NCBI GenBank assembly: GCA_022925895.1
Contig: JAKSYS010000717.1
Coordinates: forward strand, 1 to 30,742
Reading direction: 5' to 3'
DNA: 30,742 nt
Source: Fragilaria crotonensis
Taxonomy: Eukaryota; Bacillariophyta; Fragilariophyceae; Fragilariales; Fragilariaceae
The notes under the pieces were generated by a model, which saw nothing but the letters and a program-made list of their open reading frames with translations, was not told the DNA's origin and searched no databases. Shown in pieces: positions 1 to 9,375 of this stretch. Made by a program: the position numbers and the translations under genes. Every line of letters begins with the position of its first letter. Positions within the stretch are counted from its first letter, which is position 1.

Positions 1-219
1 GCGGATGGGATATATTCGTACATGCATACTATCATTTTTGTAGACATGACGTGGTACAGTATCATATGTTGATAACGCAGGTCATCGTGCGGACATTCAA
101 GGATGTAGTACGTCCTTGTCTCATGTTCAACTCGATCTCGATAACAACGAGGAAAGCTTCACCTGATAAGTCTTGGCCAACTCATCGAAAAGCAGGAGAT
201 ACACGCGTCTCTCGGTAAT

Positions 220-269
220 ATACCAATTAGCTGGAAGCCCTTACATACCAATTAGCTGGAAGCCCTTAC
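220..269. repeat. 25-bp direct tandem duplication
   Basis: Two identical 25-bp units, 220-244 and 245-269, start with ataccaattagctgg and are followed by the first six bases of a third copy (270-275). The array ends on the likely start codon at 275. Since 25 is not a multiple of three, a change in copy number would shift any reading frame crossing it, which argues that this stretch is 5' untranslated. Confidence 0.95.
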
Positions 270-274
270 ATACC

Positions 275-3200
275 ATGGATTCATATGGCATGAGCTCAAA
301 TATGGCAGAGGAAACGCCGATGGGTCGTACACTTGCAAATGACTGCGTTCAAATACAGCGCCTCCAGACTCCCTTTGAAGCGGACACGGTGGTCTATGGG
401 ACAATGTTCACCGTTCAGACATCTTCAGATTCTATAACCGTGCTCTCAATGGAGATTTCTGCTAATCCAGTAGGCACTGAAATGGACGTTGCAATCTACA
501 CAAAACTAGGCGACTACGTTGGTGTGGAAACCGATCCTTCACAATGGGAAAAGATTGTCGACGCATCGCTCACTCCGGCACGCGAAGGACATGGCACACC
601 GATTCCAGAAGACCAGTTTAAGAATTTCACGATGGGGAAGAACGAACTGCGTGCGTTCTTTGTGTCCTTGAAGAGTTCGGACCTTCGATACAAGCGTAGT
701 GCGGACGGCACGGAAGCCGGTCAACCCTTCGTGTCCGATGGCTACTTATCAGTCAACTCTGGCATAGGCCTCGCAGAATATGGCTTCAGCAACCAAATCT
801 TCCCTTCTCGATTGTTCAGTGGCATCTTCTACTACTCACATGCTACGGATTGCAGCGCTCCGAGCAGCAAGGTTCTAGTTACATATTCATTTCTCGCGCG
901 GTCAAAAGAAAGCGCCGTCTCAAGAGATCAACTTATCGCTGAATTGAACAGCCTCGTGGATGGCGCTGTAAAAAGCCTCCTCGACTCAGACTTATCTACC
1001 ATTCGCAATGAGTATAAGACGGAGGTGGAGACTGTTACCTCTGCGACGTCGATTTCGGAACAAGGTAAGCTCGAAACATCAGCAGGTTCATGACGTGCCA
1101 AACTCCATCCTCACCCTTCTCATCTGTTCAAACAACATTTCAGCGAATTGTCCGGTAGCCGGCTGGTCGGACTGTGCCCTAATTGACTGCAAGGTCACTC
1201 TTATACATTCAACTTCAATCGCAGGAGGCAATATCAATTACCTTCTATTGAGCTCCAGCGACGAGGTAACAACAATTGTTCGAGAAGGCGCTCTGGACGT
1301 GGAATATGCAGGGTACGCTACCCTGAAAACGTCTCTCTTGGTAGCATTGCAAGGCGTTCCTGCTGGAGTAGCATTAGATAAGGAGCAGAAAGGTTTCGTT
1401 GAAGAGGTGGCTACAGCGTATGCAGCAGAACAAACGGTGGGCGTGGTGGATGCAACTATTGTTGGAACGACGATAACCAATCAGAGAGGGCCCGGGCTTA
1501 GTCCGCAAAATCGGAGGAATCTCCAAAACTCTTCTGCGGTTGATGGCTGGATCGAACTTACCATCGATGTGCTCGCGATTCATGTTCCTCCCTACACTGG
1601 TGCAGCGGACTTCGGCGAGACTGTGTTAAGCTCGTTTCGCTCCAAGCAGAATGACTTTGTTGATGATCTGAAGACTGCGCGTTATCGCCCGGATTCTCAA
1701 GTTCAGGGGGATCGGGGTGAGTACTTCGCGGGAATCACAAATGTGAACGTGCGGAGTGTAGAGGATGCCGCAAATGGCGGTACCGGCGACGTGGATGGTG
1801 CTTCAACTGGCGAGATATACGGGCTAAGCACTCCCGTCTTTAGTGCCATATGTGTTGCAGTCTTAGTTTTTGCCGCGGTTTGGATTTGGTTCATAAATCG
1901 AAGAACAAAGAAGGCAGGCACTAATGAGGGAGAAGTGGAGTTCGTCGACTCAACGGGAAGGAAGCGTAGACGATCGTCCGTAATGTTCATGTTTGGTGGC
2001 AAAATACCTACGCTGACAAACGAGGAGACCGGGAAAGTTGGAGAAGTCTTCGCGATGGAGGGAATACGGCAAGACACAATTCAGACTGCAGAACTCCTGG
2101 GCTCCAGGGGTAGATCAAGGAGCATCAGGAATGTGGGCGATTCCTTGCACAAATCTGATGGTAGGCAAGAACTCGCCAGAAAAGGTAGCAACGATGCTTA
2201 CGCTAGAGCAGGCGTTTCGCCATCCGGATCAAGGGATCATAAGCGTGAGACAAGTCACCGACGTCTGGCTTCCCGCAGTCGCTCTCGGGATTCCTCCGCG
2301 ACATCCAAGGAATCAATCGGAACATCAGATTACGGAAGCTATGATGAAAGCATGCCCATTTCAAGGCATAACTCGAGAGACCCATCTAAGTCAAACACCC
2401 GCAACTATGCGAGTGATCGTGCCACCAATGCACATGGCGGCACGACTGATCACAAAGTCCAAGCGAAATCATCATCGGCGTCAGAGCATGCGCGGAATAT
2501 GGAAGGGACCAATGCATCTAGGAAGAACTCCCGAGACACATTCGTATCAAACTCGAGCAGCCATGTGCGTTCTCCCAATGGACCCTACTTGCAGAGCATG
2601 AATGTTCATGATGCCAGAATGTACTCAGAAGCCCCATCTGTTTCAAGGCATACTTCGAGAGACCCATCCATGTCAAATACAAGCAGCCACATGCGTGCGC
2701 TCGCTGTCAATGCATCCTACCCCCGCGACACGGCTGATCACAACGTCCGGGTCAACCCATCCTCTCACAATCGTCAGCCTATTTTACTTTCCAACAGTGA
2801 CTCCATTCACTCCACAAGGGCGACCAGAACAATTGGAACGCGTTTTGACAAGGATGGATCCTCTCATATTCGGCAGCCGATGCCGACATCTGCCAGCGAC
2901 ACCCAACATTCAACGAGGGCGACCAGAACCATTGGCACTCGTTTGGACGCAAATGGATCGGCTCATCATCGGCTGCCAGTGTCGTTCGCCAGCAGCGATA
3001 CTCGTCACACCACGAGAGCTGCAAGGACAACGGGTATAGATATAGATCCGCTCAGGGAAGCGTCCTCAGCTCACAATCGACTGCCTGTTTCGTCGACCGT
3101 TAGGGAATCAGGGCATTCCACACGAGCAGCACGAACCACATTTGGCGGGGACGTGGCTCGTGCTTCAGAGGCGTCATCGCATGCCCGGGCGCGTGTGTCT

Positions 3201-3614
3201 GCGTCTACTCATTTGACACGAACAACTGGCCTGCCGTCGACTCCAAACGACGGAGGTGGGATAACAGGGAAGCAAAGCGCCGCGATGGCTCATGGTGGTA
3301 TTCCTGGAGGCGATAGTCGAGTGCAAATCAGTCAATCCATGAGGGGGACGAGAACAATCCCTGCCTCGCATGATGCTCGTATGCACGCGCACGCATCCAT
3401 GAGAGGGACTCGAACCCAACTACCAACTACCTACGAGGGGGGTGGGATGGCAGGGCCGCAGAGCGTTGCACTGGCACCTGGTACTCGTGGTGGCGATGTA
3501 CGTGTCCAAATCAGTCAGTCCATGAGGGGGACCAGAACCATCCCTGCCATGCATGATGCTCGCATTCCGGTGCACGCATCCAAAACAACACAAGTGCCAC
3601 CACGTTTAACTTGA
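275..3614 (+). CDS. Receptor-like single-pass membrane protein with repetitive cytoplasmic tail
   Basis: Two exons, 275-1064 and 1144-3614. The 79-bp intron (gtaagc...ttcag) joins the frames exactly and gives about 1086 residues. The first ~240 residues hold a beta-rich module (GTMFTV, VAIYTKLGDYVG, RAFFVSL, LRYKR, FSGIFYY) that I recall as recurrent in diatom surface proteins; I cannot name a Pfam family. A second ectodomain region follows the intron (cysteine-containing CPVAGW...CALIDC). One transmembrane helix lies at about residues 496-517 (nt 1839-1908), followed by basic RRTKK. The ~570-residue tail is rich in Ser, Arg, His and Thr and built from degenerate repeats. No signal peptide is seen after the ATG at 275, and no in-frame ATG precedes it (173 is TTG), so either a 5' exon is missing or the helix acts as a signal anchor. 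The function is probably sensing or adhesion at the cell surface, by inference only. It converges on the gene at 3745. Confidence 0.75.
2805..3210 (+). repeat. Tandem TRATRT-type protein repeats inside the receptor-like gene
   Basis: Four consecutive units start HSTRATRTIGTR, HSTRATRTIGTR, HTTRAARTTGID and HSTRAARTTFGG. Spacing is about 33-36 residues (99-108 nt), and each is followed by SSH/SAH and a short Pro or Ser stretch. They are diverged at the DNA level, so the expansion is not very recent. Confidence 0.8.
3301..3590 (+). repeat. GGD-VQISQSMRGTRT repeat pair plus extra MRGTRT copy
   Basis: Two long copies of GGDxRVQISQSMRGTRTIPA-HDAR start near 3307 and 3490. A shorter MRGTRT copy lies between them near 3399. 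The long copies are close to identical in protein and DNA, which suggests a more recent duplication than the TRATRT units just upstream. The RGTRT/RATRT core is shared, so both arrays may come from one ancestral unit. Confidence 0.75.
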
Positions 3615-3744
3615 ACACAGGCGGATTAGTTTCTTGCAAGCCAGCGAGAGGAATTGAAACGGAAGATAGATTAGGTAACTAGCTCTTTTAATTCATGGCG
3701 TGTGTTAGTCGCTCTCACGGTAGTGATCAGCAGGAAAAGGGGAA

Positions 3745-4422
3745 TCAAAGCTCAGAGTCCATGTCTTTCAGTTCATATTCGAGATACTCTTGATACGTAA
3801 GCATGTCCGGGCTAATGTGTAAAGTGAAGCGGTTTCCCAATGGTCCGACAATAAATGCGTTGAGCAGCTTGCTATCAAACTTGCCTTTTTGAATGAAGTG
3901 GGCTAGATACTTCACAACCTGGTGATCTGCATCATTTTTGAGGCCGTCCAAAATTCGAATGCGAGACCCTTCCGTAGGTTCAATCGCAATCCCGTCTTGC
4001 CCTTTCATAGGGATGACAACTACTTCGACACCGTACTTGTACACATCCAAGACGTGATTCAAAAGGTCATAGTTGTACTGCGCTAAACCGGGAAGCATCG
4101 GAATCGTGGCAACAATGACAATCTCACCATCAAAATCTTCAAAATTGACCCTTTTCCCCTGGTAGTCTCTCCATCGGAATTGGTAAAATGGCGAATCCAT
4201 CGAGTCAAATCCACCCCAAGCTGCCCTCTCGGGACGCACACGACGAGCGCATGTGATTGGACATTCATAGTATGTGTCAGGAGTCGTTGTACACATTTCC
4301 TTGGCGGCCTTTTCTTCGCAATTCTCACCCGTGTCTGCATAGAACTTCTTCGACACCGCAGTATGGGAGAGGATGAGGAGGAAAAGGATCACAAGGAGTG
4401 GAGCACTGGCGGTTTTCATCAT
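3745..4422 (-). CDS. Secretory protein: four-Cys ShKT-like head and GPx-like fold without catalytic Cys
   Basis: A 225-residue protein. Residues 1-24 form a clear signal peptide (hydrophobic LLVILFLLILSHTAVS). Cys35, Cys44, Cys54 and Cys58 lie in a short ShKT-like segment with fewer than the usual six cysteines. From about residue 75 the order of elements follows glutathione peroxidase: FYQF, YQGKRVNFEDFDG (86-99), strand IVIVATIP (101-108), NYDLLNHVLDVY (117-128), then GVEVVVIPMKGQDG (131-144) and a late strand NAFIVGPLGNRF (188-199). Where GPx has its Cys or Sec, after the first core strand, the sequence reads ATIPMLPG, so peroxidase activity is unlikely. The C-terminal MDSEL resembles weak ER-retrieval tails, but this is uncertain. 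It is best regarded as a secretory-pathway pseudoenzyme or binding protein. It shares the 4423-5226 upstream region with the divergent gene at 5227. Confidence 0.75.
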   Translation of the reverse strand: MMKTASAPLLVILFLLILSHTAVSKKFYADTGENCEEKAAKEMCTTTPDTYYECPITCARRVRPERAAWGGFDSMDSPFYQFRWRDYQGKRVNFEDFDGEIVIVATIPMLPGLAQYNYDLLNHVLDVYKYGVEVVVIPMKGQDGIAIEPTEGSRIRILDGLKNDADHQVVKYLAHFIQKGKFDSKLLNAFIVGPLGNRFTLHISPDMLTYQEYLEYELKDMDSEL

Positions 4423-4591
4423 TTCTTCTAGTGTTTTTAGTTGTGGAGTACTCCGAGTAGGGCGTACTATAGATCACGCAATTTATGTTTTGTCAAGTGT
4501 TATGTGGTGTGTGGGGTGTGGGCGACATGAGAGAGAGATTCGAAGAATTTTTGAAAAAAATCAAGACAAGCCATCGAACTGCTCAATCTGT

Positions 4592-4621
4592 GAGATGCAA
4601 GAGATGCGAGATGCGAGATGC
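4592..4621. repeat. Tandem 7-bp repeat (gagatgc)
   Basis: GAGATGC occurs at 4592-4598, 4601-4607, 4608-4614 and 4615-4621: three copies in perfect tandem plus one offset by two bases. Confidence 0.95.
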
Positions 4622-4721
4622 GAGGTTGGCGTGTGGGCGTGCGTGAACGTCATGGGAGCCAGTACCCAGTACCAGTACAAATACCAGGTACTACAGGAGC
4701 TACTACTACTAGATACTCGGA

Positions 4722-4737
4722 GTACTACCGGTAGTAC
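4722..4737. repeat. 16-bp perfect palindrome GTACTACCGGTAGTAC
   Basis: The sequence equals its own reverse complement across 16 bases. The central TACCGGTA also appears at 15634-15641 and within 11949-11958. It could be a dimeric transcription-factor site or a cruciform; nothing here proves either. Confidence 0.9.
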
Positions 4738-5226
4738 CGCAAATAAAAAACGACAGTATGCATACACCGGTACAAGTTGGTGCACAGGTGTCCGATGTAC
4801 ATACAGGTATGCAGCATGTGCAATGTGCATACCTATTGTGGTCTGATATTGAGTAGAAGTATGTACTGGAGTAGCAGGAGGAGTCGTGCTGCGCAACGGG
4901 TCCGATTTCCGATTAGGTTTCACCAATTTGACGTCAGCGCGTATAGTACCAATCAGAGGATGCTCTCAGTATGTTACTGTCTTCACCTGGTACTGGAGCA
5001 CTGTTGTACTGTAGCAGGTAATTCGATCGTCGATACAGTACACAGTACAACGTTTCTCATATTTAAGAATGAATACATTCGAATGTCCCTTGACAATCCA
5101 CGAAGGTGCTGCTAAGTCGCGGAGTCGCGGACTCTCTCAATCAGCAGCCGCCTCACCACTACGAACTATCCGTATCCCTTAGTTGTAGCAAACGCGAAGC
5201 GATCATAGTCTCTGACCCTGTACGCG

Positions 5227-6561
5227 ATGGCAACGTTACAAGTAGATGCCTCGAGACGGAGAGCCTTCTCCGTATCGGGAACGAGCTTTTCCATGCCTTC
5301 AGACCTTCCGACAGCATGTGCGAACCTGGTGGACGGTGTCTTCTACATTCTTGGAATTTTCCTCGTTTGCTTTGCGTCAGTCATTATCGCAGGCTTGACC
5401 CACTCCTTTTTCGTCGTCGTGTTACCGATGATTCAGCGAGCCAACCCAAACAATCCACTATTAATTTGCTTTCACGTCGCGTTTGTCGCATTTGTCCTCA
5501 TCAATGTCCTGACCAACTACTACTTGTGCATTTCTGCCAAGCATAAAGGCCGATTGTACGATACTATAGTGCGCGAGCTGGCAGATACAATGGGGTTTGC
5601 ATATCCTGAAACGCCCCAGGACGTTCTTCAATTCAAGAGGGATTTTGAAGAGAAAATGATCTTTCGTTTGCACCGCCGACAGGCCCGTCAGATGGAGGCT
5701 AACGAGCAACGACAACAACAACAGCAAAACACGCAATCAGCCAATGCTGAAGCGACCGGAGTAACGCAAAGGAAAGTGAACGGAGAAAGTGCTGCTACGG
5801 CTGATCCTGTCCTAGCACCAACACCAGCACCGGCACTGCCGGTGAGACGGTGGCTTATCATGGCGCCCGACGAGTGGGGATTTTGCGACGCCACGAATCA
5901 GCCCAAACCACCGCGATCTCACTTTGATCACGTGACTAGACAGTTGGTCCTCAATATGGACCATTACTGTCCCTGGATGTTCAATACAGTGGGATACTTC
6001 AATTACCGATACTTTTGCAACTTTTTGCTCTTCGTGGTAATTGGCATGGCATATGGTGCTTGCCTAACCTTGCGACCGTTCTTGGCCTCGGAGAGTCAGA
6101 AGTTTTATGATCAAGTCAAGCTCTCGAAGGAGCAACATTCACCTACGACGTTGCACTTGTTTGACTATGTGCCCATTCCCCAAGAGCGCTCTGCCATTGC
6201 GTTTTCGTTTATCCTCTGTCTATCTGTGGGACTAGCAGTCCTTCTTCTTGCCTCTTTCCATGCTTATCTCTTGCTAACAGCCCAAACGACGATTGAATTT
6301 CATGTCAACTGTGCCAACCGCCGCCGCGCCAAACAGCTCCGCCAAAGATTCAAGAATCCGTATGATCTGGGTATGAAACGCAACTTTCAACAAGTCTACG
6401 GGACAGGCAATCCGCTGGTAGCGATTCTCATTCCATCCAACCGCGAGCCAGAGTTTTTGCCTCTGCCCCTGCTTGGGAAGGACGGTCTGCGACCAAAATA
6501 TAGAGAAAAGAAAGACCAAGATGCCAACGTCGACAGCGATATGGGAGTTAACATTGTTTAG
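5227..6561 (+). CDS. DHHC-family S-palmitoyltransferase with DHYC active site and depleted zinc ligands
   Basis: A 444-residue protein without introns. Predicted membrane helices lie at about 37-68, 77-101, 262-286 and 322-351, a four-helix PAT layout. The active-site motif is Asp245-His246-Tyr247-Cys248 followed by PW. The PPRSH segment (228-232), TTxE motif (354-357) and NPYDLG near the C-terminal PaCCT element (377-382) are all present. The family attaches palmitate through a thioester to cytosolic cysteines of membrane-associated proteins. The cysteine-rich domain has lost most zinc ligands: only Cys220 is left of the first CxxC, SHF replaces the usual HHC, no CxxC follows, and NT replaces NC after DHYC. 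DHYC itself is used by yeast Akr1, and yeast Swf1 and Pfa5 also lack zinc ligands, so activity is possible. A Gln-rich linker lies at 160-170. It converges on the gene at 6693. Confidence 0.9.
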   Translation: MATLQVDASRRRAFSVSGTSFSMPSDLPTACANLVDGVFYILGIFLVCFASVIIAGLTHSFFVVVLPMIQRANPNNPLLICFHVAFVAFVLINVLTNYYLCISAKHKGRLYDTIVRELADTMGFAYPETPQDVLQFKRDFEEKMIFRLHRRQARQMEANEQRQQQQQNTQSANAEATGVTQRKVNGESAATADPVLAPTPAPALPVRRWLIMAPDEWGFCDATNQPKPPRSHFDHVTRQLVLNMDHYCPWMFNTVGYFNYRYFCNFLLFVVIGMAYGACLTLRPFLASESQKFYDQVKLSKEQHSPTTLHLFDYVPIPQERSAIAFSFILCLSVGLAVLLLASFHAYLLLTAQTTIEFHVNCANRRRAKQLRQRFKNPYDLGMKRNFQQVYGTGNPLVAILIPSNREPEFLPLPLLGKDGLRPKYREKKDQDANVDSDMGVNIV

Positions 6562-6692
6562 CCGGATCAACATTCTACAAAGTTTTCATGAGTATTTTCA
6601 CAACTTCATTATACAGTTTACATTTCAAGACAGCAGTCCGTGAGCTCCCATCACCAAGGTCTCTCCGTTGGAAATTGTACGCGACCCATGCT

Positions 6693-7166
6693 CTAGACCG
6701 CTCTTCTTCTATGCCGATTGAAGATGTTGTCGTTTGGGATAAGTAGTTCGTGTAACGCAGATTCAATGTCACGGCACAAATTTTGGCGATCCTCGACTGT
6801 CCTCGACGGTATTGTTGGATCGATGGTGCAAGGTCGTTTGTCAGCGCAAGCCCACATATTGAAAATAGCTTTGGCTCGTCGAGATAGCTTTTCGGCTTGA
6901 AGAGGCGGTTCAGTTCCATGCTTGGATAAGCGATTTACCATTTCTAGATACGTGTCCCTGTCCACAGACTCTCGCGGGATGATCGAGAGCTCTGCAAGAC
7001 AAGAGTCATACAAGGAAGGATTGGCTCCAACAATTGAGGAGGCGCACAATAGCGATATGCCAATGATCCTGTGTGTTCCAATCATCTCATCGAATTGTGC
7101 TATCTGTTGCGTTGTTGGGGGTGGTTGGTCTGCTTGTGAGCTTGTGTCATTCAGTGGATGATGCAT
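6693..7166 (-). CDS. Hypothetical protein, 157 residues
   Basis: I do not recognise a family. The frame starts at an ATG at 7166 and runs 157 codons to a TAG. The N-terminal 25 residues are polar (Gln/Pro/Thr). A helix-friendly stretch (IIGISLLCASSIVGANPSLYDSCLAELSI) follows, then charged alpha-helical sequence and an Arg-rich end (RHRRRAV). Five cysteines are scattered without an obvious metal pattern. The amphipathic profile looks coding, and the gene converges tail-to-tail on the palymitoyltransferase gene 131 bp away. The C-terminal end could differ if an unseen intron leads into the open frame further down (to 6575). Confidence 0.5.
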   Translation of the reverse strand: MHHPLNDTSSQADQPPPTTQQIAQFDEMIGTHRIIGISLLCASSIVGANPSLYDSCLAELSIIPRESVDRDTYLEMVNRLSKHGTEPPLQAEKLSRRAKAIFNMWACADKRPCTIDPTIPSRTVEDRQNLCRDIESALHELLIPNDNIFNRHRRRAV

Positions 7167-7815
7167 CCCTGATCGATCAGGCGAAATTTTTGTCGAGAGT
7201 CGATTCGTGATTTAGAATACGTGGGTCAGAGGCGTTTTTATAACGGAACCAAAAACTGTAATTTTGATTGTATTCTATACTCTCGACTTGGAACGGACCT
7301 TAAAAAAACCTTACTAGTGAACCATGACACAAATGCATGTCACGGAACGATGCGAGACATGCATCATAAGGGCATTGCTTAGCTTGATCTAATTCCTGTA
7401 TACCACAGCGACCACATGCAAGATGCCCTATCGTATGCAGAGCAGGAAGCCCGATCACTCCATCCCTACAGGTGTACCATGTGTAGTAGGTTACGAGAGT
7501 GCCTCCATCGATAAAAGACGTGACTCTCATCCTGGCTACAAAATCGTCATTTCCTACGACGAGCCAGAATGTGGAAAAAGGAGGCATTGCTCGTTATATA
7601 GGTTACACAATCGCACCCAGTGAAACATGCTCCATCAGTCTCCACTCCCAACCCAAGTGGCTGACTTTCGTCGAAGGTAAGATAGTGACTGCAAACTTCA
7701 CAACCGCGAACAGCAGAAATTGTTTAATTCTACATTGACTTTATTAGCTCGTCGGAAACAAACGACTCATTATCTAGTGTGTGCGCAAATATCCAACGAC
7801 GTAAGTCACAATCGC
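7167..7815. other. Intergenic region with no supported gene
   Basis: Two overlapping open frames on opposite strands (7300-7587 minus, 7423-7623 plus) cover part of this stretch. The minus frame would encode 95 residues with seven cysteines and a tataa-like element just upstream (near 7596-7603), but I see no family and no splice partner. I leave both uncalled. Confidence 0.45.
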
Positions 7816-8556
7816 TCAGGCAAGACTGGCACACGCTCTCATGGTAGCACCCTGGGCACATAGTCGCGCTGTATTTTCCGCCACCAAACTTAGAGTTCGT
7901 TGTTGGAGCTGTTTGTTAATTCCCAGGAACCACAGTCCCTCATAGAATGCAAAGAGCGGGGCGCTCGTGAGAGCACCACCCAACGATTCTAACAAGGCAG
8001 GCTTTGCCCCTTCAATAATGGCATGACCAGGATGGATCTGAACATACCATGAAAGTATGTGAATGAGGGCGGCAAGTTTCAGCGTGTTTCCTGTACCAGT
8101 CCAGCGAACTTGCCTCGACGATGTCTTCTTCATTTGTTTCTCTTGATCGCGTTGGGTCCAATTGGAAGCAGTCACGTACATGCCATAAACAACAGGCGAG
8201 TAAAGAATCCCTCCGAATGGATCAATATAAATGTAGAATATGCAATAGAACAGAAACGTGACAGTCGCCCATGATAGGGGATGGGACACGGCGCCGGGGA
8301 TGGATATGGCATAGGATCCGACGATGGGCAGCGGCAAATGGGCATAAAAAATCATTGCGGACCATACGATGCCCGGTACGCCGAAAAAGTGAATGAGCTG
8401 ATTCATGGGTTCCCGATGGTAGACACCATAGAATCCAAGCGCGTCTTCGATGTTGCGAAACTTGAGAGCAGCTGAAATGACAAGAACAGTCAAAACTGCG
8501 GCCGCAACTTCTGCGAAGACGAAGGATGGGGTCAATTGCTGATGAAAAAGAGGCAT
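7816..8556 (-). CDS. Mpo1-like (DUF962) membrane dioxygenase
   Basis: Read from the ATG at 8556 the protein has 246 residues. Upstream in-frame sequence to 8727 looks like 5' UTR with GTAC-type words. Signature parts of the YGL010w/Mpo1 family are clear: YHREPMNQLIHFFGVPG (46-62) near the N-terminus and QIHPGHAIIEGAKPALLESL (173-192) with APLFAFYEGLWFLG after it. Four or five hydrophobic helices lie between (15-31, 63-85, 93-126, 160-173). Yeast Mpo1 is an ER Fe(II)-dependent dioxygenase that alpha-oxidises 2-hydroxy fatty acids during phytosphingosine breakdown; the two histidine-containing blocks hold its iron ligands. A similar role in sphingoid-base or hydroxy-fatty-acid turnover is inferred. 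It is longer than the yeast protein (174 residues) by an insert at about 127-160. Confidence 0.85.
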   Translation of the reverse strand: MPLFHQQLTPSFVFAEVAAAVLTVLVISAALKFRNIEDALGFYGVYHREPMNQLIHFFGVPGIVWSAMIFYAHLPLPIVGSYAISIPGAVSHPLSWATVTFLFYCIFYIYIDPFGGILYSPVVYGMYVTASNWTQRDQEKQMKKTSSRQVRWTGTGNTLKLAALIHILSWYVQIHPGHAIIEGAKPALLESLGGALTSAPLFAFYEGLWFLGINKQLQQRTLSLVAENTARLCAQGATMRACASLA

Positions 8557-9375
8557 GTGGAGATGGTGCAATCTCTTCGATTGGAATGTGTGATTACCAG
8601 GTATTGTAGCAGATGGTATCCTGTTGCATACAATGTTATCCGAGTACTTGATACGTGATACGAGTACGTCGTACTGGACTGCACGATGCGTCCCAGCGAT
8701 CTGCAACTCTGTTTTTGAGAAAAACAACTCAAAGATTTGACGGTAGCAGGTACTAGTAGCACTGCTACGGCAAAGCTTAATGGATATTTACACTGTCTTA
8801 CTGGTGTACATTATCACATCTACTCAGAGCATGTGAATGTGAAGTGTGAGGGGAGAGACCAATTAGTGAGCAGCCCTGATTGAGACACTTGGACAAACTA
8901 CTTGACATCATTTCATTGCATTCTTAAAATCGGACCCACAGCATGTGATGCTCCAGTTGGTTACCAGTTCTCGCACTAATGCTTGCCATGGGCATGTAGC
9001 GGCAGCATTAAAACTGGTACTTGTAGAGTGATTCATTGACAGTAAGAGGCGAATGGCACCATTGTACCCACTACTTCGGAGTACATGCGTAAATTTCGGA
9101 TTATGGCTGGGACCAGGGACGTCTGGTCCTTGCAGCTACCAGGTACTCTAGAATTAGAGTCGAATACCTGGTCGCATACTGGTATGCAAAGAAAAGGCTA
9201 CTGTGACCTGTGATCATCAAACCATCCATATTACTAGAGCACAGAGTGGCGAGTAGAAATGGATCGGCTCCTCATCAACGAGACCATTTCTTCGGTTTTA
9301 GAATGGAATCCGGATGATGACACCTTTGGCCCAAACCTTTCGCCGACTGCATGTTGACTGAATGATATCCCAGCA
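8557..9375. other. Intergenic region with GTAC words and an inverted repeat
   Basis: No convincing gene. An inverted repeat ACCAGGTA (9138-9145) / TACCTGGT (9165-9172) encloses a smaller ctcta/tagag pair. A 32-codon frame from 9259 (MDRLLINETISSVLEWNPDD...) ends in TGA at 9357; it is too short to support alone. Confidence 0.5.
9138..9172. repeat. Inverted repeat, 8-bp arms with nested 5-bp arms
   Basis: ACCAGGTA at 9138-9145 pairs with TACCTGGT at 9165-9172, and CTCTA (9146-9150) pairs with TAGAG (9155-9159). Transcribed RNA could form a stem with an internal bulge. It lies 3' of the phosphatase gene on the minus strand, so a 3'-end role is possible. Confidence 0.75.

Larger units (their letters stand above)
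4423..5226. other. Intergenic region between divergent genes, rich in GTAC/TACC palindromes
   Basis: This is the probable two-way promoter of the GPx-like gene and the palmitoyltransferase gene. It holds a 7-bp tandem array (4592-4621) and a 16-bp perfect palindrome (4722-4737) amid many AGTACC and TACCAG words. Reading frames that cross it are low-complexity products of these words, and I do not accept them as genes. Confidence 0.6.

Noticed and set aside
2038-3039. Two open plus-strand frames of 187 and 145 codons inside the receptor-like gene
   Set aside because: They are shadows in another frame of the Ser/Arg/His-rich tail; the real frame continues from the ectodomain and membrane helix and keeps clear protein repeats.
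4373-5115. Several open frames of 80-157 codons on both strands
   Set aside because: They are made of translated GTAC/TACC words and overlap each other; no domain, leader or splice partner.
7300-7623. Overlapping Cys-containing frames on both strands
   Set aside because: Seven cysteines in the minus frame are suggestive, but neither frame has a conserved motif, and the two cannot both be coding.
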